Assembly: GCF_002288925.2 (NCBI RefSeq)
Contig: NW_022098008.1
Location: 6,854,464 to 6,918,463, forward strand
Direction: 5' to 3'
Source of the DNA: Delphinapterus leucas
Taxonomy: Eukaryota > Chordata > Mammalia > Artiodactyla > Monodontidae
Length of the DNA stretch: 64,000 bases
Of this stretch, positions 21,731 to 34,310 are shown piece by piece. The notes under the pieces are model-generated. The model was not told the origin of the DNA. It made no database searches and worked only from the letters and a program-made list of their open reading frames with translations. A program made the translations under genes and the position numbers. How positions within the stretch are numbered: position 1 is the stretch's first letter; every line of letters begins with the position of its first letter.

Positions 21731-23785
21731 AATAAATTAGTCATACATCACACCTTATGGTAAAACTACATCCCTGGAACTCGAAAAAGAGAGAAAAGGA
21801 AAAAATTCCTCTGAATTGCCAATCAGAAGTCGTTAAAAATATTCCATAAAGCCCAAGAATGTTGTTCATTAACCATGGGCTTCAATTCTGCTCTGACCCT
21901 AATCCTCCAGATTCTGTGATGTGAAAGGTCACGGTGCCTAGAGGAAAAAAAAGAGAAGATAAGAGAGAGGCTGTTTAAGGAAATTAACTGCTGATCACAG
22001 CTCAACAGCAACAGCAAAGTAAGAAACCTGTAAAAAGCTAAAACAAGAGCTCAAAAAGCATAACATTTCGGACCAGTTGATACAGGGACAAAGACACATA
22101 TTTTAATAAGACTTGAAATAAGACTTGATGGTTTTGTGTGTGATGAGTCACAGGGCTAACCTGGAAACATTCTATACAGACTGATTTTGAAAGCAGTGAA
22201 TTGATAATGTATTTTGAATTATTTTCATTTTAAATGACTTATGCTGAAAAACAGTGACATGTAGTTAAAAGCAAACTTCCAAGTTTAACTGGTTATGTAG
22301 TGTACAAAATAATTCATCTTCCACACATTAAAAAAAAAAAGTTTTATAGTGACTCCACCTGGGTTTTTTGAATATGTAAGAAGGGATTTCTCTACCTCAT
22401 ACAAATTCTTAGAATTTATTTGTCTTTCTCTACTCAAAACTCTCAACAAACCTGGAGAGAGGTAAGAAGTAAAGATGTTGCTGTGAGTAGCCTGATGGCA
22501 TTTGATGTCTTGGGCTTACAAAGCCTGTACCAGGTGTAGAATATAAACAAATGATGCACTAAGACTTGTGGGCTATGGGGCATAATGCAGGGCCTGAAAC
22601 CCCAGCAATGAGAGGTCACAGGTGTCTCATTCTCTGTCTAGCACTTTACAAAGGCAACTGTAGCCCTTACATGTACCTGGCTGGACTAGTACACAGAGGA
22701 TACATTCTGATCATTCATGATGGATCAGTCTGCGGCTGTGATAAAAGGGCTATAAAGACAGGAGAGAGAAAAGCTATGAAGAACATACCATATATCCTTG
22801 AATACAGTAGTGGAAGGTCTTGTGGGCCCACATTGCTACCAGCTAGGTAGTTACTGAAGGAAAAGTCAGTAAAAAAGGAGGGAAAGTTCCATTAGCTGAG
22901 AATGAATTTTAAAAACCCTGAAGTGGCTTTACTTAACGAGAAACCTCCTCAAATTCACCTTCTGATTGCTCTTTTTAAAAATTTTTTCCAGGTTCAATGT
23001 CATTCTTAACAAATGTTTGCTTTTTTCTTTTCCTTAACCTGCACTTACTTAAGGAATGGTGTCAAGAGTGATAAAAAAAAAAAATTGTACTTATACCAAT
23101 GGATGTAGACTTAAGAATACGTTCTTTCCTGAATGGACGTTTACACTTAGAACACAGATTCAACAATTTCAAGGAAAACCAGGCCAAGCTTTAGAGTTAT
23201 CCCCCTAGCCACCCTTAGACCTTACAGTTACTATTTCATTATATTGTGACATTGGTGTCTTTTTTTTCTCCCCAGCCCTAAAATATAGGTAACACAGTCT
23301 TCTCACCTGTGAATAATTCAGAGTGAAGGAATGAATGAGAATTGATTAAGGGTAAAGAAAATGAGAGTAAATAAGTTCTCAGGCAAAACTGTACGTACAA
23401 GATTCTCCTCCTGCCTATCTGCATTATCTTACTGATACGAATGGTGCCCCTTGCTCTTCTCCTCCATGTTTCCCAGCATCATCCCCCCAGCCCCATCTTT
23501 GTATTTCCTTTGCTTTAGGATAACTGTGTAAGTGGTTTTCACCCAGGAGATATATCCCTTCCAACAGACCTGTTTTCTCCACACTCCACACTTAGGAAAT
23601 ATATATTAATGATATTCATGAGCCTGGGTTCTTCAACCCATTCCCTTCTTGTCCCACCAGCCATCAGTAAAGCCCTGTGGGCTAAAATACACTTTAAAAA
23701 ATGTCTTGGTATAGTTAATATCTGTAGGATATAGAGTGATGCCTTCTTCTCTCCTGGTATGAGTCATTTCTGCCTTCTCTCTCCC
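21731..23785. other. No gene seen
   Basis: AT-rich unique-looking sequence with short homopolymer runs (A near 22330 and 23073, T near 23263). An open frame of 94 codons at 22566-22850 has no recognisable domain or start context and I do not call it. Confidence 0.5.
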
Positions 23786-24040
23786 TCTTTGTTTTCCTTG
23801 ATTGGTTTTACCAGGAATTGATCAGTATTATTAGTCTTTTCAAAGAATAAATTTGTGTGCTTTGTTGATTCTAGTTGGTTATTTGGTTTTTTTAAAAAAA
23901 ATTTTATTGGAGTCTAGTTGATTTACAATGTTGTGTTAGTTTCTGCTGTGCAGCAAAGTGAATCAGTTGTGCATATACATATATCCACTCTTTTTAAAAT
24001 TATTTTCCCATATAGGTCATTACAGAGTATTGTATTTTAT
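23786..24040 (-). mobile_element. L1 fragments, minus strand
   Basis: 23786-23890 resembles antisense L1 ORF2 ('agtcttttcaaagaataaat'). 23895-24040 is an antisense L1 3' end that starts with a T/A-rich tail and carries the 3' UTR 'caaagtgaatcagttgtgca'. The latter is a very short, 5'-truncated copy. Confidence 0.7.
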
Positions 24041-25380
24041 TAATTTATATGTATTTTTCCTTTCATTCAATTTCACATTTTCTATTTCTTTTTTTAAATT
24101 GAGATATAATTGATACAACATTTCATTAGTTTCAGATGTATGATCGTTTGATATTTGTTTATATTGCAAAATGATCACCACAATAAGTTCAGTTAACATC
24201 TGTCACCATACATAATTATAAAAAGATTTTGTGTGTGTGATGAGAACTTTCAAGATCCACTCCCCTGGCTACTTTCAAATATGTAATAGAGCATTATTAA
24301 CTATAGTCACCACACTGTGTACAACATCCTCATGACTTATTCATTTTGTAGCTGGACACTTGTTCCCTTTGATGCCCTTCACCCATTTTACCCCAACCCT
24401 GTCTCAGGCAACACCAATCTGTTTTCTATATCCATGAACTCAGACTTGTTTTTGTTGTTGTTGTTTTTTTAGATTCCACATATAAGTGAGATAATACAGT
24501 GTCTTTTTCTTATTTCACTTAGCATAATGCCCTCAAGGTCAATTCACATTGTCACAAATGGCAAGATCTCATTCTTTTTAATGGCAAATAGTCCATTTTA
24601 TATGTACTACATCTTCTTTGTCCATTCACCCATCAATGGACATTTAGTTTGATTCCATGTCTTGGCCATTATAAATAAGGCTACATTGAACATGAGAGTG
24701 CATATATCTTTCTGAGTTCCTGTTTTAGTTTTCTTTGGATAAATACCCAGAAGTAGAATTGCTGGATCACATGGTAGTTCTATTTTTAATTTTTTTAAGG
24801 AGCTTCCACAACATTTTCCATAGTACCTACAACTAAATTACTGTCCCACCAATGGCTCCCTTTTCTCCACATTCTCACCAAAACTGTTATTTCTTGTCTT
24901 TTTGATAGTAGTCATTCCAACAGGGATGAGAGGATATCTTATTGTGGTTTTGATGTGCATTTTGCTGATGCTGAGCAGCCTTTCATGTACCTATTGGCCA
25001 ACTGTATGTCTTATTTGGAAAAATGTCTCTTCAGATCCTTTGTCAATTTTTAAAACCATATTGTTAATTTCTTTACTATTAAGTTATATGTGTTCTTTAT
25101 ACACTTTGAATATTAACCCATTACCAGAGATATGATTTACAAATATTTTCTCCCACTTAATAGGTTGTCTTTCCATTTTGTTTATGGTTTCCTTGGCTTC
25201 ACATAATTTTTCTTTTTAGTCTGATGCAGTCCCATTTGTTTATTTTTGCTTTTTTCGCCTTTGCTTTTGGTGTCAAATCCAAAAAGTCATTGCCAAGACT
25301 GATGTCAAGGAGCTTACCACCTATGTTTTCTTCTATGATTTTTATGGTTTCATGTCTTACATTCAAGTCTTTAATATATA

Positions 25381-26178
25381 TTTTTAAACATCTTTATCGG
25401 AGTATAATTGCTTAACAATGGTGTATTAGTTTCTGCTGTATAACAAAGTGAATCAGCTGTACATAAACATACATCTCCATATCTCCTCCCTCTTGCCTCT
25501 CCCTCCCACCTTCTCTATCCCACCCCTTTAGGTGGGCACAAAGAACCGAGCTGATCTCCCTGTGCTATGTGGCTGCTTCCCACTAGCTATCTATTTTAAA
25601 TTTGGTAGTGTATATATGTCCATGCCACTCTCTCACTTCGTCCCAGCTTACCCTTCCCCTTCCCCATGTCCTCAAGTCCATTCTCTACGACTGCATATTT
25701 ATTCCTGTCCTGCCCCTAGGTTCTTCAGAACCATTTTTTCTTTTTAGATTCTACATATACGTGTTAGCATACAGTATTTGTTTTTCTCTTTCTGACTTAC
25801 TTCACTCTGTATGACAGTCTCTAGGTCCATCCACCTCACTACAAATAACTCAATTTCATTTCTTTTTATGGCTGAGTAATATTCCATTGTATATATGTGT
25901 CACATCTTCTTTATCCATTCATCTGTCGACGGACACTTAGGTTGCTTCCATGTCCTGGCTATTGTAAATAAAGCTGCAATGAACACTGTGGTGCATGACT
26001 GTTTTTGAATAAAGACTTTCTCAGTGTATATGCCCAGTAGTGGGATTGCTGGGTCATATGATAGTTCTATTTTTAGTTTTATAAGGAACCTCCATACTGT
26101 TCTCCATAGTGGCTGTATCAATTTACATTCCCACCAACAGTGCAAGAGGGTTCCCTTTTCTCCACACCCTCTCCAGCA
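25381..26178 (-). mobile_element. Younger 5'-truncated L1, minus strand, nested
   Basis: It starts with the T-rich tail 'tttttaaacatctttat' (antisense poly-A and signal) and reads through the 3' UTR into the ORF2 C-terminus, ending at 'ctctccagcat'. The old L1 resumes right after with 'ccattttgaatt', which would have been contiguous with the sequence before 25381. The 3' UTR type is that of the L1 at 1-749. The ORF2 tail segment at 25900-26145 is readable on the minus strand ([17 protein letters not shown]). TSDs are not clear. Confidence 0.9.
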
Positions 26179-26733
26179 TCCATTTTGAATTAAATTTTGT
26201 GTCTGGTATAAGACAGTGGTTCAGTTTCATTCTTTTGCCCGTGGAAATCCTGTTTTCCCAACACTATTGCAGAGACTATCCTTTCCCTTGTATATTCTTG
26301 GCTCCTTTTTTTTTTCATGAATTAATTGTCCATATATGTGTGGGTTTACTCCTAGGAACTCTATTCTGTTCCATTGATCTATGTGTTTGTTTTTATGCCA
26401 ACACAATACTGTTTTGATTACTATAATTTTGTAATATAATTTGAAATCAGGGAGTGTGATGTTTCCAGCTTAGTTCTCCTTTCTCAAGGTTGTTTAGTTT
26501 ATTTGGGGTCTTTTGTAATTCCATACAAATTTTAGGATTGTTTTTTCTATTTCTGTGAAAAGTGCCATTGGGAATTTGATAGAGATTTCACTTAATCTGT
26601 AGATTGATTTGGGTGGTATGGACATTTCAACACTATTAATTTTTCCAATCCATGAGCATGAAATATATTTTCATTTATTTGTGTCTTCTTCAGTTTCCTT
26701 CATTAATGTCTTATAGTTTTCAGTGTACAGATA

Positions 26734-26813
26734 TTGGGTTGGCCAAAAAGTTCGTCCGGGGTTTTCCATAACATCTTATGGAAAAACCCAAGTGAACTTT
26801 TTGGCCAACCCAA
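26734..26813. mobile_element. Mariner-type MITE, 80 bp palindrome
   Basis: The two ends are perfect 20 bp inverted repeats ('ttgggttggccaaaaagttc' and its complement). The arms continue to about 38 bp with about five mismatches around a 4-base centre. A TA dinucleotide flanks each side (26732-26733 and 26814-26815), the mariner target. This is the non-autonomous mariner MITE known in cetartiodactyls and related to the human MADE1 type. It lies inside the old minus-strand L1 and codes for nothing. Confidence 0.95.
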
Positions 26814-27702
26814 TATTTTCTTCCCTGGTTAGATTTACTCCTAGGATCTTTACTTTTTTTGATGCCATTGTAAATGGGATTGTTTTCTTAATTTCTCTTT
26901 CTGATAGTTCATTATTAGTGTCTAGAAGTGCAACAGATTTTTGTATAATGATTTTGTACCATGCAACTTTACTGAATTTATTAGTCTAATGTTTTGGGGT
27001 TTTTTTTGGCATCTTTAGTGTTTTCTATATATAGTATCATGTCATCTGAAAATAGTGGTAGTTTTACATCTTCCTTTCCAATTTGGATACCTTTTATTTC
27101 TTTTCCCTACCTAATTGCTCTGGCTAATACTTCCAAAACTACACTGAATAAGCATTGTGAGAGTGGGCATCCTTGTCTTGTTCCTGATCTTTACCATTGA
27201 GTGTGATGTTACCTTTGAGCTTGTCATATATGGCCTTTATTATTTTGGAGTATGTTTCTTCTATGTCCACTGTGTTAAGAATTTTTATTATAATGGATGT
27301 TGAATTTTGTCAAATGCTCTTTCTGCATCTATTGAGATGATTTTATAATTTTTAATCCTTTATTTTATTAATGTTGTACATCACATTGATTGATTTGTGT
27401 ATATTGAACTATCCTTTCATCCCTGGAATAAATGCCAATTGATCATGGTGTATGATCTTTTGAATGTATTGTTGAATTTGGTTTATTAATATTTGTTCAT
27501 CAGGGATTTTTTTTTTTTTCTTGTGGTGTCCTAGGCTGGTTTTGGTCTTAGAGTAATGTTGGCCTCATAAAATGAGCTTGGAACCATTTCTTCCTCTTTT
27601 TTTGTAAGAGTTTGAGAAGGATTGATATTTAATTCTTCTTTGAATGTTTGGTATAATTTACCAGTGAAGCTGTCTGGTCCTGCACTTTCCTTTGTTGGGA
27701 GG

Positions 27703-27908
27703 TTTTTTTTTTTTTGGCGGTACGTGGGCCCCTCACTGTTGTGGCCTCTCCCGTTGAGGAGCACAGGCTCTGGACGCACAGGCTCAACAGCCATGGCGCA
27801 TGGGCCCAGCCGCTCCACGGCATGTGGGATCTTCCCGGACCGGGGCATGAACCCGTGTCCCCTGCATCAGCAGGTGGACTCTCAACCACTGCGCCACCAG
27901 GGAAGCCC
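27703..27908 (-). mobile_element. CHR-2-type SINE, minus strand
   Basis: The poly-T tail starts at about 27703 and the SINE head lies at 27908. The GC-rich body is nearly intact. The imperfect TSD is 'tttgttgggaggttttt' (27691-27707) against 'ctgttgggtggttttt' (27909-27924). It is inserted in the antisense ORF2 of the old L1. Confidence 0.95.
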
Positions 27909-28895
27909 CTGTTGGGTGGTTTTTGATTACTGATTAAATCCCCTTACTAGCAATTGGTCTGATCAGATTTTCTATTTCTTCATGATTTAGTCTTGGTAGG
28001 TTTATCTCTCTGGGAATTTATCCATTTCTTCTAGGTTGTCCAATTTGTTGACATATAATTGTTAATAGTAGTCTCATATGATCCTTTGCATTTCTGTGAT
28101 GTCAGTTATAAACTTTCTCTTTCATTTCTGATTTTATTTATTTGTGCTCTCTCTCTTTTTTCTTGCTGAGTGTAGCTAAAGGTTTGTCAATTTTGTTTTT
28201 CTTTTCAAAGAACCAGCTCTTAGTTTCACTGATCTTTTCAATTATCTTTTTATTCTTTAATTTATTTATTTTTATTCTGATCTTTGTTATTTCCTTCTTT
28301 CTACTAACTCTGGGCTTCATTTGTCCTTCTTCTAGTTCCTTGAGATGTAAAGTTAGGTTGTTTAAAATGAGATTTTTCTATTTTTTTTTTATCAATGTAT
28401 GCATTTATCACTATAAACTTCTCTCTTAGAACTGCTTTTGCTATATCCCATAGGTTTTGGAATGTGGTATTTCCATCTTCACTTGTCTGAAGGTAGTTTT
28501 TTATTTCTCTTTTGATTTATTCTTTGTCCCATTTGTTGTTCAGTAGCATACTGTTTAATATCCACATATTTGTAAATTTTCCAGTTTCCTTATTGCAATT
28601 TTTCTAGTTGCATACTATTGTGGTAGGAGAAGAAACCATTGTGGTCGTGATATGATTTCAATCTTCTTAAATTTATTAAGACTTGTTTTGTGGCCTAACA
28701 TATGATCTGTCCTGGAGAGTGTTCCATTTACACTTGAGAAGAATGTGTATTCTGTTGCTTTTGGATGAAATGTTCTGTATGTATCTGTTAAGTACACCTG
28801 TCCTAATGTGTTGTTTAAACCCAATGTTTCTTTATTGATTTTCTGTCTTGAAGATTTATCTATTGATGTAATTTGGCTATTAAAGTCCTCTAATA

Positions 28896-29107
28896 GTGCT
28901 TCCCTGGTGGCACAATGGTTGAGAGTCCGCCTGCTGATGCAGGGGATGTGAGTTCGTGCCCTGGTCCAGGAAGATCCCGCATGCTGTGGAGCGGCTGGGC
29001 CTGTGAGCCATGGCTGCTGAGCCTGCATGTCCAGAGCCTGTGCTCCACAGCAGGAGAGGCCACAGCAGTGAGAGGCCCGCATACTGCAAAAAAAAAAAAA
29101 AAAAAAA
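28896..29107 (+). mobile_element. CHR-2-type SINE, plus strand
   Basis: A complete copy with head 'gtgcttccctggtggcac', full body and an uninterrupted poly-A tail of over 20 bases. The TSD 'aaagtcctctaata' is perfect over 14 bases (28882-28895 and 29108-29121). The long clean tail and perfect TSD mark it as one of the youngest insertions here. It sits in the old L1 in opposite orientation. Confidence 0.97.
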
Positions 29108-29240
29108 AAAGTCCTCTAATATTGCATTGTTGTCTATTTCTCTCTTTAGGTCTGTTAATATTTACTTTAAATCTTTAGGTGATCCTATATTGGTTACATA
29201 AATATTTATAAACGTTATATTTTCTTTTTGGACATAATGA

Positions 29241-30474
29241 TATACTTTTGTAAACATATAAATAAATATATAAAATATACTTTTATTATGTTAAATTTCT
29301 GAAATTTAGGAGTTATCTACTATAACACTACCATCACCTTAAGTGACAGAGATTTGCCCTCAGATCCTAACTCTGATTGTGTTGTATATTGTTTGATACT
29401 CTAATAAGTTGACTTAAAGCCTCAGAGTTCATTTGAGAAGAATTGTAAGGAGAGGGTGGGAATCCAAACAGGAGTTCATCTCAACTTTCTAGAATTGCAA
29501 CTAGTTCCACAGTTACTTTAGGCTCAATATGTGTGTTTTTCAATTTCATTTTTGGCCTTCATCAAGATGCAATAGGCATTTCATGTAATTGAATCTCTAT
29601 CTTCTCCTATCCTGTTGCATTTGAGGAATAGAAGGGGATCTGAAGGAGAGATTTGGAAGTAGGAAGCTGGGATTCATAAATTCACCTCTAAAAAGAGATT
29701 TATTGTTGCCAAACGATACAGAGACATACAGTTTCCATTTCATAAGAGTATATCTGTGTCAAAGAAATATATTTCCATTTCTGGATGCACCTAAAGTAAA
29801 TTGTGTGACTGTAATATGGTACAGTTTCTGAAGATACAATCCTTTTTAATATTTCTAAAGCATTCCTATTTTTGTAAAGTTCTCCCAGGAATAAATCAAA
29901 ATGTTAAGTTTTATGATTTCAGTTCTCATTATGATTCATTTATGCAGGTAATTCTCCTTAATGAGATGATATCCATTGGACAGGCCACATTCGTTAGAGA
30001 AGCATCAGTGCTTGACATCTCTGCATCTCCTGAAAGTACCAAGGTCAGCGCTTTGTGCAGGGACAGGGAGAACCTTCCTGTTTAGGTACAGGTGTGGGGT
30101 TGAGCCAGCCTGGGGAGGTCAGCTAAGTGCAGGCTCCTGGCAGCTCTAGAACTTGATGGTGGGCCAGGGGATACTGCCTTCTGTGCACTGCACACTTGCC
30201 TCAGAGGGTCAGGGACTGAAAGCCAATCAGAGAAGGCCCAAAGGTTGTGGTAGAAGAAATAAACAGACAACAATCAGTTCATTTAGATGGAATTCAAAGT
30301 TAATATTAAATGGCTAACTCTCATGCCCCACCAAGACAGGTTTACTTCTGTGTTGGTCACATTCCAGCTTCTGGAATAGGGATGTTGGGACCTGCCCTTA
30401 AGTGTGATGCCCTACATTGGCCTAAATCTCAGAGAAGATTGGAAGACAATATTTTGCAAATATCCAGCTATTCC
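29241..30474. other. No gene seen
   Basis: AT-rich sequence with no recognised repeat. An open frame at 29801-30085 (94 codons) shows no domain, and I leave it uncalled. Confidence 0.5.
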
Positions 30475-31265
30475 GGGTCCTTCAGTTAAATGTCTGTGTG
30501 CCCCCCTATCTGTAAAAACGACAAGTCTATCTTCCGGTTGCTTAAGCTGAAAACCTTGGGAGTCATTCTTTACACCATTATTCTTGGACCCTGTTTCCAA
30601 TCCTGTCTACGCTGCCTTCCAAATATATCCAGAACTGACCTCTTCTCATCATCTCCACAGCAACCACTCTGGTCTAAGTCATCAGCATGCCTTCCTGTAT
30701 TATTGCAATAGCCTTCTAGGGATTGCCGGTGTCTCTGCTTTAGGTCTGCTTTCCCACAGTCTATTATTAACAAAACTGAAATCTATTAAATTTAAGAAAA
30801 TACCCCTCCTTTGATCAATCCCCTTCATTGGTTTCTAACTCATTCAGGGTAGAAACAAATTCCTCGCAATGGCCTCTAGGGCCCTAGCCTAGGGGGATTC
30901 CCTAATCTTGGGGTCACTCCTTCTGCTGCTCTCCCTCCTCATCATTCCGCTCACCTCTTGCTGTTCCCAGCACTCCCCAGGCTCACTCCAACTTGGGGTC
31001 CTGGCCTGGCTACTCTCTGTGACCAAACTGGTCTTCCTCCAGTCAGCCACACACCCTCTTCCATCAGAATATGAACTCTCTACCTGCACTCTCTGCTTTA
31101 TTTTTCCTTTAGGACTTACCAATACTTTACATACTACATTTTTAACTTTTTCATATTCATCTCTTTGTAGGCATGTAAGGGTGTAGAATTTTGTCTGCTT
31201 CACTGCTATATTCCAATGCCTAGAATAGTGCCTGGTGCACAGTAGGTGCTGAGTAAGCATATATT
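30475..31265 (+). mobile_element. L2 (LINE2) 3' part, plus strand
   Basis: It follows the L2 consensus through its ORF2 end: 'gaaaaccttgggagtcattc', 'tatatccagaactgacc', 'tattgcaatagccttct', 'attcagggtagaaacaaa' and 'caatggcctctagggccct'. It then reaches the 3' end 'agtgcctggtgcacagtagg'. It is an ancient CR1-clade LINE, heavily mutated, with no open frame. Short open frames inside it are chance. Confidence 0.85.
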
Positions 31266-33794
31266 CAGTGGATACGTTTTACTCACAAAAGGATTGTTAT
31301 TGCTGCTATATGTGGTCAATGTCATAGTAGCAATTTCAGAGTAGGTATTTATATTTTACACAAATATTTGTATATTGCCTTAAAATATTTATATTTTACA
31401 TAAACAAATATTTGTATATTTCTCTTAGGTTCAATTCTGTGATGGTTTTGTTTTACAGTAAAGTGAGGAGAGGGAACAGGAATGAAACTGTTCTCTCTCA
31501 GTTTCCTGTGAAAATTGACATATTTTTGTACAGTCAGCTCAAACTAGTCTTCTGGAAAATTTTATGAAGTTTGAACTATTAGGCGTGGTACATGTGGGCT
31601 GTTTATCTTTTCAGTCATTTTTTGCTGTTTGTTGTGGTGGTGGTGGTTTTGTTTTGTTTTGAGTCTAGTCAGTCAGTGGATAATATTCACCATCCATCCA
31701 CTATGTACCAGGCACTCTGTGGGACCCAGGCAGAGAGAAGACATGGGAGGTGCCAGGCCGATGAACATTCTAAAAGGGTAACTTGCTGCCATGCTTCACA
31801 CACAAAGGCTGTGCTGTCTACGATCAATAAAATTCTGATTAGGGAAGAAGTTTTGGCAGCAAGTCTTCCTGGGAAGGAGGAGGTAGACATGGAGCAAATG
31901 ATTCCTTTTCCTAATAGAATTATCTACAAGCAAACCAACCTGTGACAGGTTGGTCGTGAGGTAGAGGATAGATGTATGATTGAATTCTGTTCTCCTAGCA
32001 GCATCGTCATTAAATTGTCAGATTATTAAAGCAGTGCTTGTTCCTGGAGGCCTCTCCTTTAAATGTATATACTGTTAATACATTAGTGTGAATTAATTAT
32101 CAGGCCCTTTGAAATACTTTGAGTCCAATAAAACTGAAAGGGAAGATAAGTGATGAGAGAGACAGAAAAGACAGAGAGAGAAGAGCAAGACTAAGAGCCA
32201 ATGGGTAGAGGTTTCCCAAACCCACATGAGCAAAGCGGCAGAGACGGTCCCACCTTGAAACTGCAGGAAGGAAGAACTTGGGCCAAAAAAAGGTTGCTTT
32301 ATCCAAGAGTAGTGGCTCAGGAAATTTTCACCACTACCTCTGAAATGTAATTTTTCAAAGTAGAATGCTTCACCCCTCCACTGTCACAGGCACTGACTTA
32401 TGAGTGTTCTCAGGAGTCAATCTACTCCTGTTTGTATGAGATGGAAAAGTCACTTGTGATACAGGAATGAAAATCAAACTAACCTAACTAACTGGTCCTG
32501 TGTGGAAACCCAGGTTGACAACAGAGTTCCCACCCTGATTCCTTCTCCAGGGGAAGCACACACAGGGCTCCTGCTCACAGTGGCATCAGAGGTTGCTGCC
32601 AGCCTACTGTGTTTATGTCATACCAACACTGAGCAAGATGCAGGTGATATTCCCAAAATGCCCTCAGCACAGGGTCATGTTCTGCTCAGCCACCGAGAGA
32701 AGTGAAAGGAAAATGCAATGGTGTTGGTGTTCTATGAATACAAGAAGTATGGGTCTTCATCTCAAGTTCACCAGTTCTAGACAGCCTGAAAGGGAAATAG
32801 TTGAGAAGTGGTTTTAGTATGTTTAATCCCGTGAATATTCACCTGAAAAATAAAGAAGTATTCCTATTATGTTGCTCTCCAAAAATATACGGATCACTTG
32901 ATTTTTTGAGATAGGAATTAAACACTTCACCTACTAAAATAAAAATAGAACTTTAAACTAAAAAAATTTTTAAAAATAGTTTTTAACGTGTAATACCTGA
33001 GGACTTCTGAGTGCTTTTTACTAAAATGTATGATTTGTTGCCTCTCTCTTAGGCCTCCAAGAATGTGCTAACATACTCCCTAATACCTCATTTTTGCTTC
33101 TTTTTCATAAGAGCAAAAAACAATCTTTCCTTGTTATAAGTTATTATTTTTTTCCCAGAAAATAATGCTGTTACAGTATTGTTCAAAAACCTTTTGGTTA
33201 CTGTGGTAGAAATATACAGATTTCTGTTACAAATGAAAGTGAATGGAAATATTACAAACAAAAACTATACTCAAGTCTAAATATTTTCTGCCCCCAACCC
33301 TTATTCAGTGGTTCCCAGACTGATTTCCAGTTCTACCAACATCCCTTGACCATAAACCTCTAAAGGAATCCAGTAGACCCCACGCAATCATAGCTCACAC
33401 ACTCTTCTGTGAGGATTATTTCCACTGTAGTGTTTTGGATCATCTGCTTCTTCCCCAGAAGGAAAGTGTCACTGTCATTAGTACTGGTTTCTCTCTCTGC
33501 AAATGGCAGCCACTAATACTAATTATGGTTGACAGGTGCCTTTTTGTAATTCAGATCTGCCTCTCTCTGGGTTCCCTGTTCTGAGACCTCCGTCATCTTC
33601 ATGCTTCAGTACATCCTGCCTTGCATAGTATTTTACCTTTCATAGAAAGAAGTGCTTCTTCAACACAGCTTTATTTGCCTGGATTATCTACCCGGATTCT
33701 CTTTAAGATGCTTTTAGCTCTAGCAATTTTCTAGTATTAAAACACACCAAGCTTCATCCTCTTGATCTAAAACAAATAGACTGCCAGGTATTTC
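31266..33794. other. No gene; small duplication and L2 scrap
   Basis: A local AT-rich tandem duplication ('atatttatattttaca' followed by 'aatatttgtatatt') occupies 31346-31422. A short minus-strand L2 scrap ('ccactatgtaccaggcact') lies near 31670-31745. The rest shows no coding or repeat signal. Confidence 0.5.
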
Positions 33795-34310
33795 TCAAGC
33801 AAAATGTTTTTTTTTGGATCTGCAGAGAACTGCAATTCAGGGTCTGCAATGATGGCGAGCCATGTGCAAATCCCTGCACAGCAAGGGAAGGAGAACACTT
33901 TTATAGAGGGGAAAAGGAAGCTGGGAGGGCTGCAGTAACAAAGAGTCCATGGCTTTTCATTGGCTGAGTCCTTGCCAGGAAAAAGAGGAATCTTTCTTCC
34001 TGTTGGGGTCTACTATAGTAGCTTGAGAGCTCCCCCTTCTTGTCTCCTGAATGTATTTAATTGATGTTGCTGTTTATTAATTTTTTACAGTCCATAGAAA
34101 TGAAGATCCAAAGGACTTGGTCTGCCCCAGAAGACAGCAGCCTAGGGCAGCACAAACAGATGGGAAATCTCAGCTTTCTGGGGTGCAGGTCAGACTTAGG
34201 TAGCTCCAAATTAGTAATTATTTGTAGACAGAATAAAGAAGGATATTCAACCCCCAAAGTGGTCACAAAGACAAGCAGGCTTCCCTAGTCACCCTAGAAG
34301 CTGACTACCA
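33795..34310 (+). mobile_element. Possible ERV/LTR-like fragment
   Basis: The stretch 'atctgcagagaactgcaatt' to 'cttcctgttggggtct', including 'tttatagaggggaaa' and 'cttttcattggctgagtcct', is reminiscent of an LTR-type repeat seen in cetartiodactyls. It has CCAAT-like and weak TATA-like elements. I cannot fix its ends or find a TSD. It may be single-copy DNA. Confidence 0.3.

Larger units (their letters stand above)
24092..29240 (-). mobile_element. Old L1MA-like element, minus strand, with four nested insertions
   Basis: Read on the minus strand, the element runs from within the ORF2 endonuclease region (about 29240) to an L1MA-like 3' UTR ending near 24092. Removing the nested L1 (25381-26178), mariner MITE (26734-26813) and CHR-2 SINEs (27703-27908 and 28896-29107) leaves about 3.85 kb, consistent with one 5'-truncated L1. 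All frames carry many stops. The 3' UTR matches the plus-strand copy ending near 2940, so the two belong to the same or sister families. Confidence 0.88.

Noticed and set aside
28615..29082. Minus-strand 155-codon frame
   Set aside because: It is a chance fusion of antisense SINE with old L1 endonuclease sequence (TYRTFHPKATEYTFF), not a gene.
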